Below, piece by piece: positions 16,604 through 26,400 of a stretch of 64,000 bases of DNA. Location of the stretch: contig NZ_PYSV01000005.1 of assembly GCF_003028415.1 (NCBI RefSeq), positions 124,001-188,000 of the forward strand, written 5' to 3'. Made by a program: the position numbers and the translations under genes. This stretch comes from Deinococcus arcticus (GTDB taxonomy: Bacteria; Deinococcota; Deinococci; Deinococcales; Deinococcaceae). Position 1 is the first letter of the stretch; each line of letters starts with the position of its first letter. The notes under the pieces were generated by a model. That model was not told where the DNA came from. It made no database searches and saw only the letters and a program-made list of their open reading frames with translations.

Positions 16604-17890
16604 TTACTGCAGCGGCTGACCGTTCACCTTCAGGCCCGCCTGATCCATGTTCAGGTCGGTGACCAGACGAGAGCCCCGGCGCACCAGCAGGCCGTTCTCC
16701 TCGCCGGCCTGTATAAGCCCCTGGGCCATGCTGGGATCGGGCGCCAGGGTGGCCGCCAGGGTGTTCAGAGCCTGCGCCTCGCCCTCGCCGTGCAGGCGCA
16801 CATCCAGCAGGCCCATCAGCAGTTCGGGACTGTCCAGCACGGCCGCCCAGTCGGTGGTGGCTGCACCCTTGAACCCCACCTGCCCGTTGAATTTCACCTC
16901 GTCCTTACCCTGTCCCACCGACAGACGGTCCAGCACCAGGGTGGGCCCGGCCTTCAGCAGCGCGGTGATCAGGGTATTGACCGCCGCGTCATCTGGCGTC
17001 TTCCTGGTTCGGGTCAGGGCGCTCAGCTGCTCCATGGCCTTGCGGTCCAGGTTGTTCAGGGTCATGTTCAGCTGCAGCTTGTCCAGCGTCTTGCCGGCCA
17101 CTTCCAGGCGCTCGGCGCCGTAGCCCACCGCCGAACTCATCAGCGGGCCCTGGCTGCGGGTCGTGGAGGTCACGGTCAGGCGGTCGAGTTTCAGGACCTG
17201 CCCGCCCGGGGCGCCGGCCTCCAGGCTGGCCAGGGTGAACTGCCCCTTGCCGTCGCCCAGCGTGTCTGGCTGCTGACTGGCATTCATCTGCCAGCTGGCA
17301 GAACCCAGGGTCATCCGCATATCCTGGTCTTCAATCACCAGCCCTGGCCACTGCCCGGCCGAGAACACCTCGCGTTCGGTGGCACGCACCGTGCCGCTGG
17401 CCGCCTGCCAGCGCGTGGTGGTTCCCTCGGCCGTGATGGTGCCGGCCGGCACGTTGAACGTCGTCACGCTGTGGCCGCCAAACTGAATGTCGGTGCGCAG
17501 CGAGATTTTCTGGCCGCCAAACGCCCGGTCCAGCTGGGCCTGCACCCCCGGCTCGAACTGCACGTCGGTGATCACGGTGGCGGCCCCAAAGCGTTTGCCC
17601 TGCGGGAACGGACCGTTGTACACGCGGCTGTTCAGCTTGATCACCATAGGATCGGCGGTTTCAGGCATCAGGGTAATGGTCGTGACCTGGGTGCCGCCAA
17701 AGGCCGTGCCCTGGTAGGGCTCACTGACCATGCGCGCCAGGCCGCTTTCAGTAAGGGCTTTCTGGGTGCGGCCCAGTTGGGCCTGCACGTCCTTCTGGGT
17801 CTGCTGGGCCGCCACGACGGCCACCGTGGCGCCGCCCAGCAGCAGGGCCGCGCTCAGGGCGGCGATGGTCAGTGCGCGTTTCTTCATCAT
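16604..17890 (-). CDS. DUF945 (YdgA-like) exported protein
   Basis: 428 residues with an N-terminal signal anchor (KKRAL, then an Ala/Leu/Val-rich segment to about residue 28). The rest is made of beta-rich repeats typical of DUF945/YdgA: MVSEPYQGTAFGGTQV, GPFPQGKRFGAA and NMTLNNLDRKAMEQLSAL. Related proteins are envelope-associated with no defined activity. It stands alone on the minus strand between the M42 and glycerate kinase genes. Confidence 0.75.
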   Translation of the reverse strand: MMKKRALTIAALSAALLLGGATVAVVAAQQTQKDVQAQLGRTQKALTESGLARMVSEPYQGTAFGGTQVTTITLMPETADPMVIKLNSRVYNGPFPQGKRFGAATVITDVQFEPGVQAQLDRAFGGQKISLRTDIQFGGHSVTTFNVPAGTITAEGTTTRWQAASGTVRATEREVFSAGQWPGLVIEDQDMRMTLGSASWQMNASQQPDTLGDGKGQFTLASLEAGAPGGQVLKLDRLTVTSTTRSQGPLMSSAVGYGAERLEVAGKTLDKLQLNMTLNNLDRKAMEQLSALTRTRKTPDDAAVNTLITALLKAGPTLVLDRLSVGQGKDEVKFNGQVGFKGAATTDWAAVLDSPELLMGLLDVRLHGEGEAQALNTLAATLAPDPSMAQGLIQAGEENGLLVRRGSRLVTDLNMDQAGLKVNGQPLQ

Positions 17891-17977
17891 CCTGTCAGGG
17901 TAGGGGGTGAACCGAACGAGCCGGGCCGCAGGTGAGGCACAGAATCCTGGACAGGGCGGGGCTGTACCTGTGCGGGG

Positions 17978-19237
17978 TTACGCCAGTCCAGGGCCCGGCA
18001 CCAGCACCATCCGCAGATCATTCAGGTTTTGTCCGGTGGGGCCGGTGACCACCAAGTCGCCCAGCGCGCCAAAAAATGAGCCGGCGTCGTTCTCGCGCAG
18101 CGCCCGCTGGGGGTCCAGTCCCAGGGCTCCGGCGCGGGCCAGCGTGTTGGGCGTGACCAGAGCGCCTGCGCCGCCGCTGGTGCCATCCACCCCGTCCGAG
18201 CCTGCCGAGAGGGCATACACCCCCGGGCCAGCCAGCGCCAGGGCCAGCGCAAATTCGGTGTTCCGCCCGCCGTGGCCGCTGCCCCGCACTGTCACGGTGG
18301 CCTCACCGCCCGAGAGGAGGGCCACCGGGGCAGGCCAGGGCGTGCCGTGCGCCTGCACGCTGCGGACCAGGGCTCCATGAAAGGCGGCCAGCTCGCGCGC
18401 CTCGCCCGTGAAGGTGTCGCCCAGGATCATAGCCGGGAAGCCCCGGGCCTGCAGGGCTGCCTGCGCCGCTCGCAGCAGGTCGCGGTTTCCACCGATTACC
18501 TGGGCGTGGGCATGGGGCAGAGCCGTGGGGGTGTCCTCGTGTTCACCCCGGGCGCCCGCCTCCAGAACAGCCCGGGCCTCCGGCGCCGCCACCCCAAAGC
18601 GGTCCAGCACCCCCAGGGCGTCGGCAAAGGTGCTGGGGTCGGGCACCGTGGGCCCGCTGGCGATGGTGGCCGGATCGTCGCCCACCACGTCGCTGAGCAG
18701 CCACGCGCGCACCCGGGCTCGGGTGGCCGCCGCCAGCTGGCCCCCCTTCACGCGCGACAGGTGGCGGCGCACGGTGTTCAGGGCGTGAATATCGGCCCCG
18801 GCACGCATCAGTTCAGCGCTCAGGGCCGCTTTCTGGGCCAGGGTGACCCCGCGTGGCGCACACAGCAGGGCGCTGCCCCCACCAGACAGCAGGACCAGCG
18901 CCTCGGTCCCAGGTTTCAGCGCTGCCAGCAGCCCCAGGGCTTCCCGGGCCGCCGCCACACTGCGGTGATCCGGGTGCGGGTGGCCAGCGCGGCGGACCGT
19001 GACATTTGGGGGCCACGGCGGCGCAGCGGCTCCGTCAGGTAGCACGACCAGCCCGGGCACGCCTGGGTAAGCGGCCAGCGCGGCCGACATCATGGGGGCC
19101 GCCGCCTTGCCCACCGCCAGCACGACGGCAGGCGGCGGCGCCTGCAGGTATGGCGCCAGCAGACGCCCCGGCGCGGTGGCCGCCAGCGCCTCCTGAAAGC
19201 AGGCCAGCAGCAGCGCCCGCGCCTCGTCCGGGGTCAT
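17978..19237 (-). CDS. Glycerate 2-kinase (DUF4147/MOFRL family)
   Basis: 419 residues from MTPDEARAL. Early VVLAVGKAAAPMM and VRRAGHPHPDHRS, then LVLLSGGGSALL, LSDVVGDDPATIASGPTVPD, and late GRNTEFALALAL and SAGSDGVDGTSGGAGA are the standard motifs of the GckA/TtuD glycerate kinase family, including the C-terminal MOFRL domain. It phosphorylates D-glycerate to 2-phosphoglycerate, linking serine and glyoxylate metabolism to glycolysis. Confidence 0.92.
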   Translation of the reverse strand: MTPDEARALLLACFQEALAATAPGRLLAPYLQAPPPAVVLAVGKAAAPMMSAALAAYPGVPGLVVLPDGAAAPPWPPNVTVRRAGHPHPDHRSVAAAREALGLLAALKPGTEALVLLSGGGSALLCAPRGVTLAQKAALSAELMRAGADIHALNTVRRHLSRVKGGQLAAATRARVRAWLLSDVVGDDPATIASGPTVPDPSTFADALGVLDRFGVAAPEARAVLEAGARGEHEDTPTALPHAHAQVIGGNRDLLRAAQAALQARGFPAMILGDTFTGEARELAAFHGALVRSVQAHGTPWPAPVALLSGGEATVTVRGSGHGGRNTEFALALALAGPGVYALSAGSDGVDGTSGGAGALVTPNTLARAGALGLDPQRALRENDAGSFFGALGDLVVTGPTGQNLNDLRMVLVPGPGLA

Positions 19238-19408
19238 GCGCCCAGTGTACGGTGCGGGCAGAATGTAACGCCATGCACGACGAAAATTCCACCCCGTCAG
19301 CTTGCTGATCTCAGCCTGAAGCTCCGCTCTATGCCCGCTCAAGGGCCGCTCCAGACTGACTGAAGGTCACGTCATCTGCGCGCGCTGCCCCCGGGGCACA
19401 CTGCAGGT

Positions 19409-19507
19409 ATGGAACTGCTGTTTGCCCTGGCCGCGATTGCCCTGCCCCTGATTTCCATTCCGGTGATGTACCCGGGCCGCGTGCCCCAGGACGGAACACA
19501 GGAGTGA
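19409..19507 (+). CDS. Possible small single-span membrane peptide (32 aa)
   Basis: MELLFALAAIALPLISIPVM forms one hydrophobic helix, then a short polar tail (YPGRVPQDGTQE). It sits between divergent and convergent genes and is followed 23 bases later by a hairpin. The ribosome site is weak (GCAGG). No family is recognised. It may be a chance frame. Confidence 0.4.
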   Translation: MELLFALAAIALPLISIPVMYPGRVPQDGTQE

Positions 19508-19530
19508 GCTTCCCCACCGATGACTTGAGC

Positions 19531-19554
19531 CGGGCACCCTCCCATGGGTGCCCG
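19531..19554. terminator. Bidirectional hairpin between the small peptide and the bax1 gene
   Basis: CGGGCACCC pairs with GGGTGCCCG around a six-base loop. It lies 12 bases beyond the bax1 stop on the minus strand and after the small plus-strand frame. Confidence 0.6.
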
Positions 19555-19565
19555 CTTCCATTGGG

Positions 19566-20801
19566 TCATTCGCCTTCGCGCACGGCGTAGCGCTCGGCCA
19601 GGGCCAGCACGTCCCTGGGGTTCAGCACGCCCTTGAACCACACCACGCGGTCGCCAAAATCGCTGGGGTCCACCCCGGCGCGTTCCAGGTTCAGGCGCTC
19701 GCTCACGCACACGATCACGTCACGGCGCCCGGCTTTGCGCAGCAGCTCGAATTTCTTGCGCAGGTACTCCGGGCGCCAGTAGCCCACGATTTCCACCAGC
19801 ACCGAGCGCTCGCCCTGCACCAGCCGGAAGTCCGGCAGAATTACCCCGCCCGGCACCGGCACAAGGTCCACCTCACGCTCCAGCTGCCAGGGCGTATCCA
19901 GCTTGGCAAAGCGCTCGGCAAAGCCGGATTCCAGGGCGCTGTCGTGCTCCTGTGGGGGAGCGTAGTGGCTGACGTAGCCGTCTTCACTCGTGAGCTGAAA
20001 CGACCATTCGGTGTCGGCGGGGTCCACCCACGCGAGGTCGCGCCGGGGCCTCAAGGTGGCGCTCAGGTCCCACTTTGTCACGTGCAGCAGGGCCGGCAGA
20101 AACTTGGCCATGCTCAGGCCATAGCGGGTGGTCTGCCCGAAGAGGCTGGCCGGGCCGTCCAGCGTGAGGGTAAAGCCCAGGTTGGCGTCGCCTTCCACGG
20201 TGGCCATCAGGCCAAAGAACTTCAGGTATTTCAGCAGCTGCTTGTAGCGCGCCGGTTCGTTGCGCCGCGCGGTGATCACCAGTTCGGACGCCCGGTAGAG
20301 GGTGCCCTGCGCCTGCGCCAGATCGTAGCGGTGAATCAGTTCCAGCGGGGCAGGCGGCTCAAAGGCCACCAGGGTCTGCTGGTCCGGCAGGTCAGCGTAC
20401 AGGGCGGCCGTCAGTTCGTCCGGGCTCAGGGGCCGTTCCAGGCCCAGCGAGCGGCCTGCCTGCTCCAGCACCAGCGTGGTGGTTCGGCGGCTGGGCACCC
20501 CCGCCTGGGCCAGTTCGAACACGCGGGCGCGCACCACGCCCGGCTCCACGGGCCCGGCGGCCTCGAAGGTGCCCAGGTTGGTCAGCAGGTGCGCCAGCCC
20601 GCGCAGCACCTTGAAGTCCTGGCGCCCCGCTTCCAGGGTGCGCAGTTCATCGTCCAGTTCAAAGCGCCGTTTGCCGATGTGGGCTTCAAAGGCGCCGATC
20701 AGGGTCTGCGCCAGCGCGAGGTTCTGGGTGGTGGGCTTCAGGCGCCGGGGCTCCACCAGGCCGGCCTTGACCCGGAAGATCAGCAGCTCAGTCGGAAGCA
20801 T
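19566..20801 (-). CDS. bax1: Bax1-like nuclease (DUF790), partner of XPB helicase
   Basis: 411 residues. DUF790 features: an N-terminal helical region (LLIFRVKAGLVEPRRLKP), a middle segment with RYDLAQAQGTLYRAS, and a C-terminal PD-(D/E)XK-like nuclease core where ILPDFRLVQGERSVLVEIVGYW carries the Asp and Glu of the motif. In archaea Bax1 binds XPB and cuts bubble DNA, acting as the incision partner in nucleotide excision repair. The gene overlaps the XPB gene by 14 bases, which supports a complex. Confidence 0.85.
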   Translation of the reverse strand: MLPTELLIFRVKAGLVEPRRLKPTTQNLALAQTLIGAFEAHIGKRRFELDDELRTLEAGRQDFKVLRGLAHLLTNLGTFEAAGPVEPGVVRARVFELAQAGVPSRRTTTLVLEQAGRSLGLERPLSPDELTAALYADLPDQQTLVAFEPPAPLELIHRYDLAQAQGTLYRASELVITARRNEPARYKQLLKYLKFFGLMATVEGDANLGFTLTLDGPASLFGQTTRYGLSMAKFLPALLHVTKWDLSATLRPRRDLAWVDPADTEWSFQLTSEDGYVSHYAPPQEHDSALESGFAERFAKLDTPWQLEREVDLVPVPGGVILPDFRLVQGERSVLVEIVGYWRPEYLRKKFELLRKAGRRDVIVCVSERLNLERAGVDPSDFGDRVVWFKGVLNPRDVLALAERYAVREGE

Positions 20802-22182
20802 TCAGCACCCCAAAATCGTCCTCGGCGGGGGCCTTCCACTGCCCCCGGCGCTGCTGGCTCACGCGCTCCTCGCTGGTGCCCTGGGTAATCACCTCGTACA
20901 GCACCGCCTGTTTGCCGGGCGCGCGGCGCAGAATGCGGCCCAGCCGCTGAATATGCTCGCGCTCGGTGGCGGTGCCGGACAGCACCACCGCCACGCTGGC
21001 TTCCGGCACGTCCACGCCCTCGTTCAGCACCCGGCTGGTCACCAGAAGGCGGTACGCCCCAGAGCGGAACTTGTCCAGCAGGGCGTGGCGCTCCTTCACG
21101 GGCGTCTGGTGCGTGATTGCCGGAATCAGGAATTCGCGGCTGATGCGGTAGACGGTGGCGTTGTCGTCGGTAAAGATCAGGGTGCGCGCCTGGGGGTGGT
21201 TGGCCAGCACCTCTTCCAGCACGCGCAGTTTGCCGCCCGTGCCGTAGGCCAGCGAGCGGGCCTCGCGGTGGGCCAGCATGGCGCGGCGGCCATGGGGGGT
21301 GCCGCTGCTCATCACGAACTGTTTCCAGCCCTCAATGGACCCCAGCCGGATGCCGCTCAGGCGCAGGAATTCGTTGCGCTGCGCGATCAGGTCGTCGTAG
21401 CGGCGCTGCTCAAAGGGACTCAGCGACACCCGGATCACCACTTCCTTGTAGGGCGCCAGCGTGTCGCCCGAGAGGTCTTCGGGGGCGGCGTGGAACACCA
21501 CCGGGCCAATCAGGGTGTCCAGGTCACGCTCGCGGCCGTCGCTGCGTTTGGGCGTGGCGGTCAGGCCCAGGCGGTAGGGCGCGAGCCCCATCTCGGCAAT
21601 CACGCGGGTAAAGTCGCCCGGCAGGTGGTGGGCTTCATCGAAAATCTGCAGGGCGTAGCGCCCGGCCAGCGTCTCGGCGTGAATGGCCGCCGAATCGTAG
21701 GTGCTGACCAGCAGCGGCGTCTCGTCGTGGCTGCCGCCGCCCAGCAGGCCCACCTGCCCGTCGGGGAAGGCGGCCACCAGCCCGGCATACCACTGGTGCA
21801 GCAGGTCCAGCGTGGGCACGCAGATCAGGGCGCTGCGGGGCGTATCGCGCAGCGCCAGTTGTGCCACCAGCGTCTTGCCGGCCCCCGTGGGCAGCACCAC
21901 CACCCCCCGGCGCCCGGCCCGTTTCCAGGCGTTCAGGGCGCGGGTCTGGTGCACGTAGGGGGTCACGTCGCGCGCAAAGCCCAGTTCCAGCTTCTCGAAG
22001 GCGGCGGCGCTGTCGCGGAAGGGCACGCCAGCTTCGCGCAGGGCCTCCACCACCGCGCGGTAGGCCCGGCCCGGCGCCCGCCACGACTGGCTGCGCGCGT
22101 CCCACAGAAACTGGTCACGCACGGGCCCGGGCACCTCGGTCATCACGAGGGTCCCCCGGTCCAGGCGCAGGGCAGGCGTCAT
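20788..22182 (-). CDS. xpb: XPB/Rad25-like superfamily 2 DNA helicase
   Basis: 464 residues from MTPALRL; the frame extends 46 codons further upstream with MPRR 12 bases earlier as an alternative start. A short N-terminal damage-recognition-like region (about 1-75) is followed by YVHQTRALNAW (Q-like motif), Walker A PTGAGKT at 98-104, DEAHHLPG as motif II, LGLTATPKRSDGR, then the second RecA fold with VTSRVLNEGVDVP and QRLGRILRR (motif VI). It unwinds DNA at lesions and, with the overlapping Bax1 nuclease gene, forms an archaeal-type excision repair pair found sporadically in bacteria. Confidence 0.92.
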   Translation of the reverse strand: MTPALRLDRGTLVMTEVPGPVRDQFLWDARSQSWRAPGRAYRAVVEALREAGVPFRDSAAAFEKLELGFARDVTPYVHQTRALNAWKRAGRRGVVVLPTGAGKTLVAQLALRDTPRSALICVPTLDLLHQWYAGLVAAFPDGQVGLLGGGSHDETPLLVSTYDSAAIHAETLAGRYALQIFDEAHHLPGDFTRVIAEMGLAPYRLGLTATPKRSDGRERDLDTLIGPVVFHAAPEDLSGDTLAPYKEVVIRVSLSPFEQRRYDDLIAQRNEFLRLSGIRLGSIEGWKQFVMSSGTPHGRRAMLAHREARSLAYGTGGKLRVLEEVLANHPQARTLIFTDDNATVYRISREFLIPAITHQTPVKERHALLDKFRSGAYRLLVTSRVLNEGVDVPEASVAVVLSGTATEREHIQRLGRILRRAPGKQAVLYEVITQGTSEERVSQQRRGQWKAPAEDDFGVLNASD

Positions 22183-22246
22183 CCTGCGGGGCATCGTACC
22201 CGCCGCTGGGCAGGGGGCGCCGTGCGCCGGGGCGCATTTCGCGCGC

Positions 22247-23413
22247 TTACGGGGTGGGGGACGGGGGCGGCGCGTCTGCGGCCAGCAGGGCCACACCCAG
22301 GCCTGCAAAGGCCCGGTCATCGGCCGGGGGGTGGGTCAGGCCCGCGCGCGCGTCGCGCAGCAGCCGCTCCAGGGGCAGGGCCGGCGTCAGCGCGGCGCCG
22401 CCCGCCAGCCGCAGGGCCTGATCGGTGGCGTCCACGGCGGCATTCGTACACAGCGCCTTCGCCGCGCCCAGCAGGGGCAGGGCGGCGGCCCCCGGGGCCG
22501 CGTCCCAGCCGGCCGCCGCCTGCCAGAGCAGCGCCCGCGCCGCCAGCAGCCCGGTGCCCAGGCGCCCCACGCCCTCCTGCAGCTGGGGCAGGGTGGCCAG
22601 TGGAGCGCCCAGCGCGGTGGGCACGCGCTTGTGGGCGTAGGCCGTCAATGCCTTCAAGGCCGCAAACCCCACCCCCAGGTAGGTGGCGGCCACCGCCGTC
22701 CAGAACCACGCGCTGCTTGCCGCATGGGGTTCGGCGGGGGCCCACAGCCCGGCTGGCGCCCCCTGAAACACCACGTCGTGGCTGCCGCTGCCGCGCAGGG
22801 CCAGGGCGCCGTGCCACGTGGGTTCAAGGTGCACGCCGTTTCCCCGCAGGTCCACCCAGAATCGCCCCACGCCGCCGTCTGGCAGGGCCGCCTGCACCAG
22901 CGCCCAGTGCAGGGCCCGCGCGCCCGTGCTCCAGGTTTTGCGCCCGCTGACGCGCCAGCCGGCGCCGTCCGGCGTGGCGGCCGTGCGAGGCTGGCCCCCG
23001 CGCGACGGGCTGCCCAGTTCCGGTTCGCTGGCCAGGGCGTTGACCAGCTCGCCGCGTCTGCACGCCCCCGCCAGGGCCAAGAGCAGTTCGTCCGGCAGCG
23101 TGCGGCCCTGAAGCGCGGCGCCCGTCACGTGCCCGTGCATGGCCAGCACCAGCGCGAGGCTGGCCCCCTGCTCGCCCAGGGTCAGCTGCGCCTGGGCAAA
23201 GCCGCTCAGCGTGGCCCCCAGGCCACCCGCAGAAGAGGGCAGGGTCAGGCGGGTGTAGCCGCTGGCCCGCAGCGCCTGGGCGGCCTCCGGGGTCACGTCC
23301 TGCGCGGCCTCGCAGGCGGGCGTATGGGTGCGGACCGCCTCGGCGGCACGCGCCACCACGGCCCGCTGCTCGGCGTTCAGGGGGGCAGCGGGCCAGTGGG
23401 TGGGCGCCGTCAT
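22247..23413 (-). CDS. Acyl-CoA dehydrogenase-like flavoprotein (SfnB/DszC type)
   Basis: 388 residues with the helical-beta-helical acyl-CoA dehydrogenase plan: LPSSAGGLGATLSGFAQAQL early, GWRVSGRKTWSTGA in the flavin-binding middle domain, GSGSHDVVF, and a C-terminal helical bundle. The catalytic Glu region is poorly conserved, as in FMNH2-dependent monooxygenase relatives, so oxidation of a non-CoA substrate is possible. The ATG overlaps the stop of the sensor kinase gene upstream (23410-23413), giving translational coupling. Confidence 0.75.
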   Translation of the reverse strand: MTAPTHWPAAPLNAEQRAVVARAAEAVRTHTPACEAAQDVTPEAAQALRASGYTRLTLPSSAGGLGATLSGFAQAQLTLGEQGASLALVLAMHGHVTGAALQGRTLPDELLLALAGACRRGELVNALASEPELGSPSRGGQPRTAATPDGAGWRVSGRKTWSTGARALHWALVQAALPDGGVGRFWVDLRGNGVHLEPTWHGALALRGSGSHDVVFQGAPAGLWAPAEPHAASSAWFWTAVAATYLGVGFAALKALTAYAHKRVPTALGAPLATLPQLQEGVGRLGTGLLAARALLWQAAAGWDAAPGAAALPLLGAAKALCTNAAVDATDQALRLAGGAALTPALPLERLLRDARAGLTHPPADDRAFAGLGVALLAADAPPPSPTP

Positions 23414-26400
23414 GCGGGCGGCTCGGCAGCGCCGGGCGCCGCCTGCAGCGTGAACGTAAAGGTGCTGCCCTGCCCCGGCACCGACGAGGCCCAGATCTGC
23501 CCGCCGTGGTGGTCCAGAATCTTGCGCACGATGGCCAGCCCCATGCCGGTGCCTTCAAAGCGGTCGCGGCCGTGCAGGCGCTGGAACATCTCGAAAATTC
23601 GCTCGGCGTACTGGACTTCAAAGCCAATGCCGTTGTCGCGCACCTCGATCTGCCAGCCGCCATTCTCGGCGGGACGGGCCTGCACCTCAATCTGGGGAGA
23701 GGCCCCCTCGCGGCGGAACTTGATGGCGTTGCCCAGCAGATTCTGAAACAGCTGCGCCAGTTCGGAGCGCACGCCCAGCACCTCGGGCAAGGCGCCCCAG
23801 GTCACGCGGGCCCCGCTGCGCTCGGCGGCGCCGTGCAGGCTGTCCAGGGCGTCTTGCAGTGGGCCCGCCAGCGCCAGAGGCACCAGCGGCTCACGCACCA
23901 CGTTCAGGCGCGAGAACACCAGCAGATCGTCAATCAGGACCTTCATGCGTTCGGCGCCGCGCGTAACAAACTGCAGATACTGCCGCCCCCGGTCGTCCAG
24001 CCGCTCGCCGTAGCGGCGCTCGATCAACTCGGCAAAACTGGCAATGGTGCGCAGCGGTTCTTGCAGGTCGTGGCTGGCCACGTAGGCAAAGCGTTCCAGG
24101 TCGGCGTTGGAGCGTTCCAGGTCGCGGGTGCGTTCCTGCAGCGCGCGGGCATGCTCGGCGCCCTCCAGGGTCAGGCCCACACTGCGCATCACGGTGGCCA
24201 GCACCGCCCGGTCGGTGGCCGTCCAGCGCCGGGCGCCAAACAGGCCCACCACAATCACGCCCTGTACCCGGTCCCCCACCCGCACCGGCAGCGAGGCTGT
24301 GGCGCTGATGTGCGCCACGGTGCTGTCCAGGCCGTCGTTGGTGCGGTCGTACTCGTCCTGATACAGCGGCTCGCCGGTTTCAAAGGGCAGGCGGACAGTG
24401 CGGGTGGTCTCATAGGGAAAGCCGGCGTCCACCTGCCGCTGCAACTCGGCGCTGTGCAGGTCGCCCAGCTGGGTTCTGGCCTGCCAGGTGTCGCCCTCGC
24501 GTTCCCAGTAGATCGAGTACCCCTCGGGCAACAGCGAGAGCATGATGTGCTGGGCGCGCGTGATCAGGCTGTAGGAGTCGGCTTCCAGGGTCAGGTTGCG
24601 CGTCAGGCCCTCGAAGGCTTCCAGGGCCTGGGTGCGGGCCTGCAGGGCGTCGCGCTGCTTTTGCAGCTGCAGCGATACGGCGGCGCGCTCCAGCGACAGG
24701 TTCAGGCTGCGCCCGGTGGAGCGCACCACCGCCCGGCTGTGCTCACCCCACTGCCGGGTGTTCTTGAGCCCCACGGCCAGCAGTCCCACCACCTCATCCT
24801 CCACCACCATGGGGTACAGCGCCACGGTGCCGTAGGCCTCGGTGGCCGCCACCTGTTCGTGCGCCGGATCCCAGCCGTCCACGAAGACCGGGGCGCGGGT
24901 GCGCGCGGCGTCGGCAAAGGTGGGGGCTTCTGCGGGCACGCCCGCCGTGATGCTCTGAATCACGGCCGGTTCCAGGTCCTCAGTCCACACCTGGGCGCGC
25001 CAGAGCTCGCCGTCGCGCTCGTAATAGGCCGCGCTGCACTGGGCAAAGAAGCGGCGAAACACGCCCATGGCCTCACGCGCCAGGGTCAGGACCTCGGTGG
25101 TGGTGCCGGCGGCCTCGGTAAAGCGCACGAACGCCTCCAGGGCCGCCGCCTGCGCTTCCAGTTCGTGGGTGCGCGCCTCCACCCGCGCCTCCAGCAGCCG
25201 GTGGCTGTCTTGCAGCTGCTGGTACAGCCGGGCGTTGTCCATGCCCACCGCTGCCTGCGCCGCCAGGGCCTGCAGCAGTTCCTCGGCGCGCGCCGTGAAC
25301 ACCCCGGTCTCGGCGTGCCCGAAAAACAGCCCGCCCAGTACCTCGCCAGAACGCGACACCACCGGCACGGCGAGGTAGCTGCGCACTGGCAGGTGCCCGG
25401 CAGGCATGCCGTGGTGCGGGGCGCTGTGCCCATAGCGCGGGTCCTGCGTGATGTCGTCCGAGCGCACCACTCCCTGCGCAGTGAAGGTGGGGGCGAAAAT
25501 CTGGGTGTTGCGCGGCATGGGAAACCGGTCAAACGCCTCCCTGGGCACGCCGGAGAGGGTATAGAGCATGTAGCTCTCCTGTCCCTCGCCCACAACGTTG
25601 TAAAAAAAGGCCCCGAACTGCGCGCCGCTGAGCTCCACCCCCGCGTCGGTGACCGCCTGCACCATGCGGCCCAGGTCCAGCTCGGCCGCCACCAGCTGCC
25701 CGCTGTGGTTGAGGCGCCGCAGGGCTTCGGCCTCTTCCTGCAGCTGGGCCTGGGCGCGCACGCGGCTGAGCGCCTGGGCACACTGGCCCAGGAGCGCCTC
25801 AAAGAACTCGCGCTCGTGGGGGTGAAACTGCCGCAGGTCCCGGAAGCTCAGGGCCAGCACACCCCACAGCTGCCCGTCCACCGAGAGCGGCAGCGCCGCC
25901 ATGCTGCGCGTCTGCGCGGCGCGTACCCCCACCGAGCCCGGATACCGCGCGTCGAAGGTGTCGCCCTCCACATAGGTGGCCTGCCCGCTGCGGGCCACCT
26001 CACAGGGGGGAATATCCAGACTCAGGGGAAAGCGGGCAAAGCGCGCGCGCAGTTCGGGCGGATACCCGGTGTCGCCCACCAGTTCCAGGTGCTCGCCGTC
26101 GGCGGTGGGGCGCACCAGGGCCGCCATGGCCGCGCCGGCCGCCGCCGCCGTCTCGCGCAGCGTGACCTGCACCACCTCGGCCAGGGTGCCCGCCTGGGCC
26201 AGGGCCGCCGTGATCTGCTGCAGGGCAGCGGAGCGGTACTGGGCGCTCACGTCGCGCAGCTGCACGGCGAGGTGACTCCCGTGCGGCGTCACCTGCACCC
26301 GCACCCACCCACCCAGCGCCGGATTAAAGGCGTCGTACTCCACCCGGCGGCCCTCAGCGCGCGCCCGGCGGCTTTCGCTGAGCCAGCGCGGGCTGAAGGC

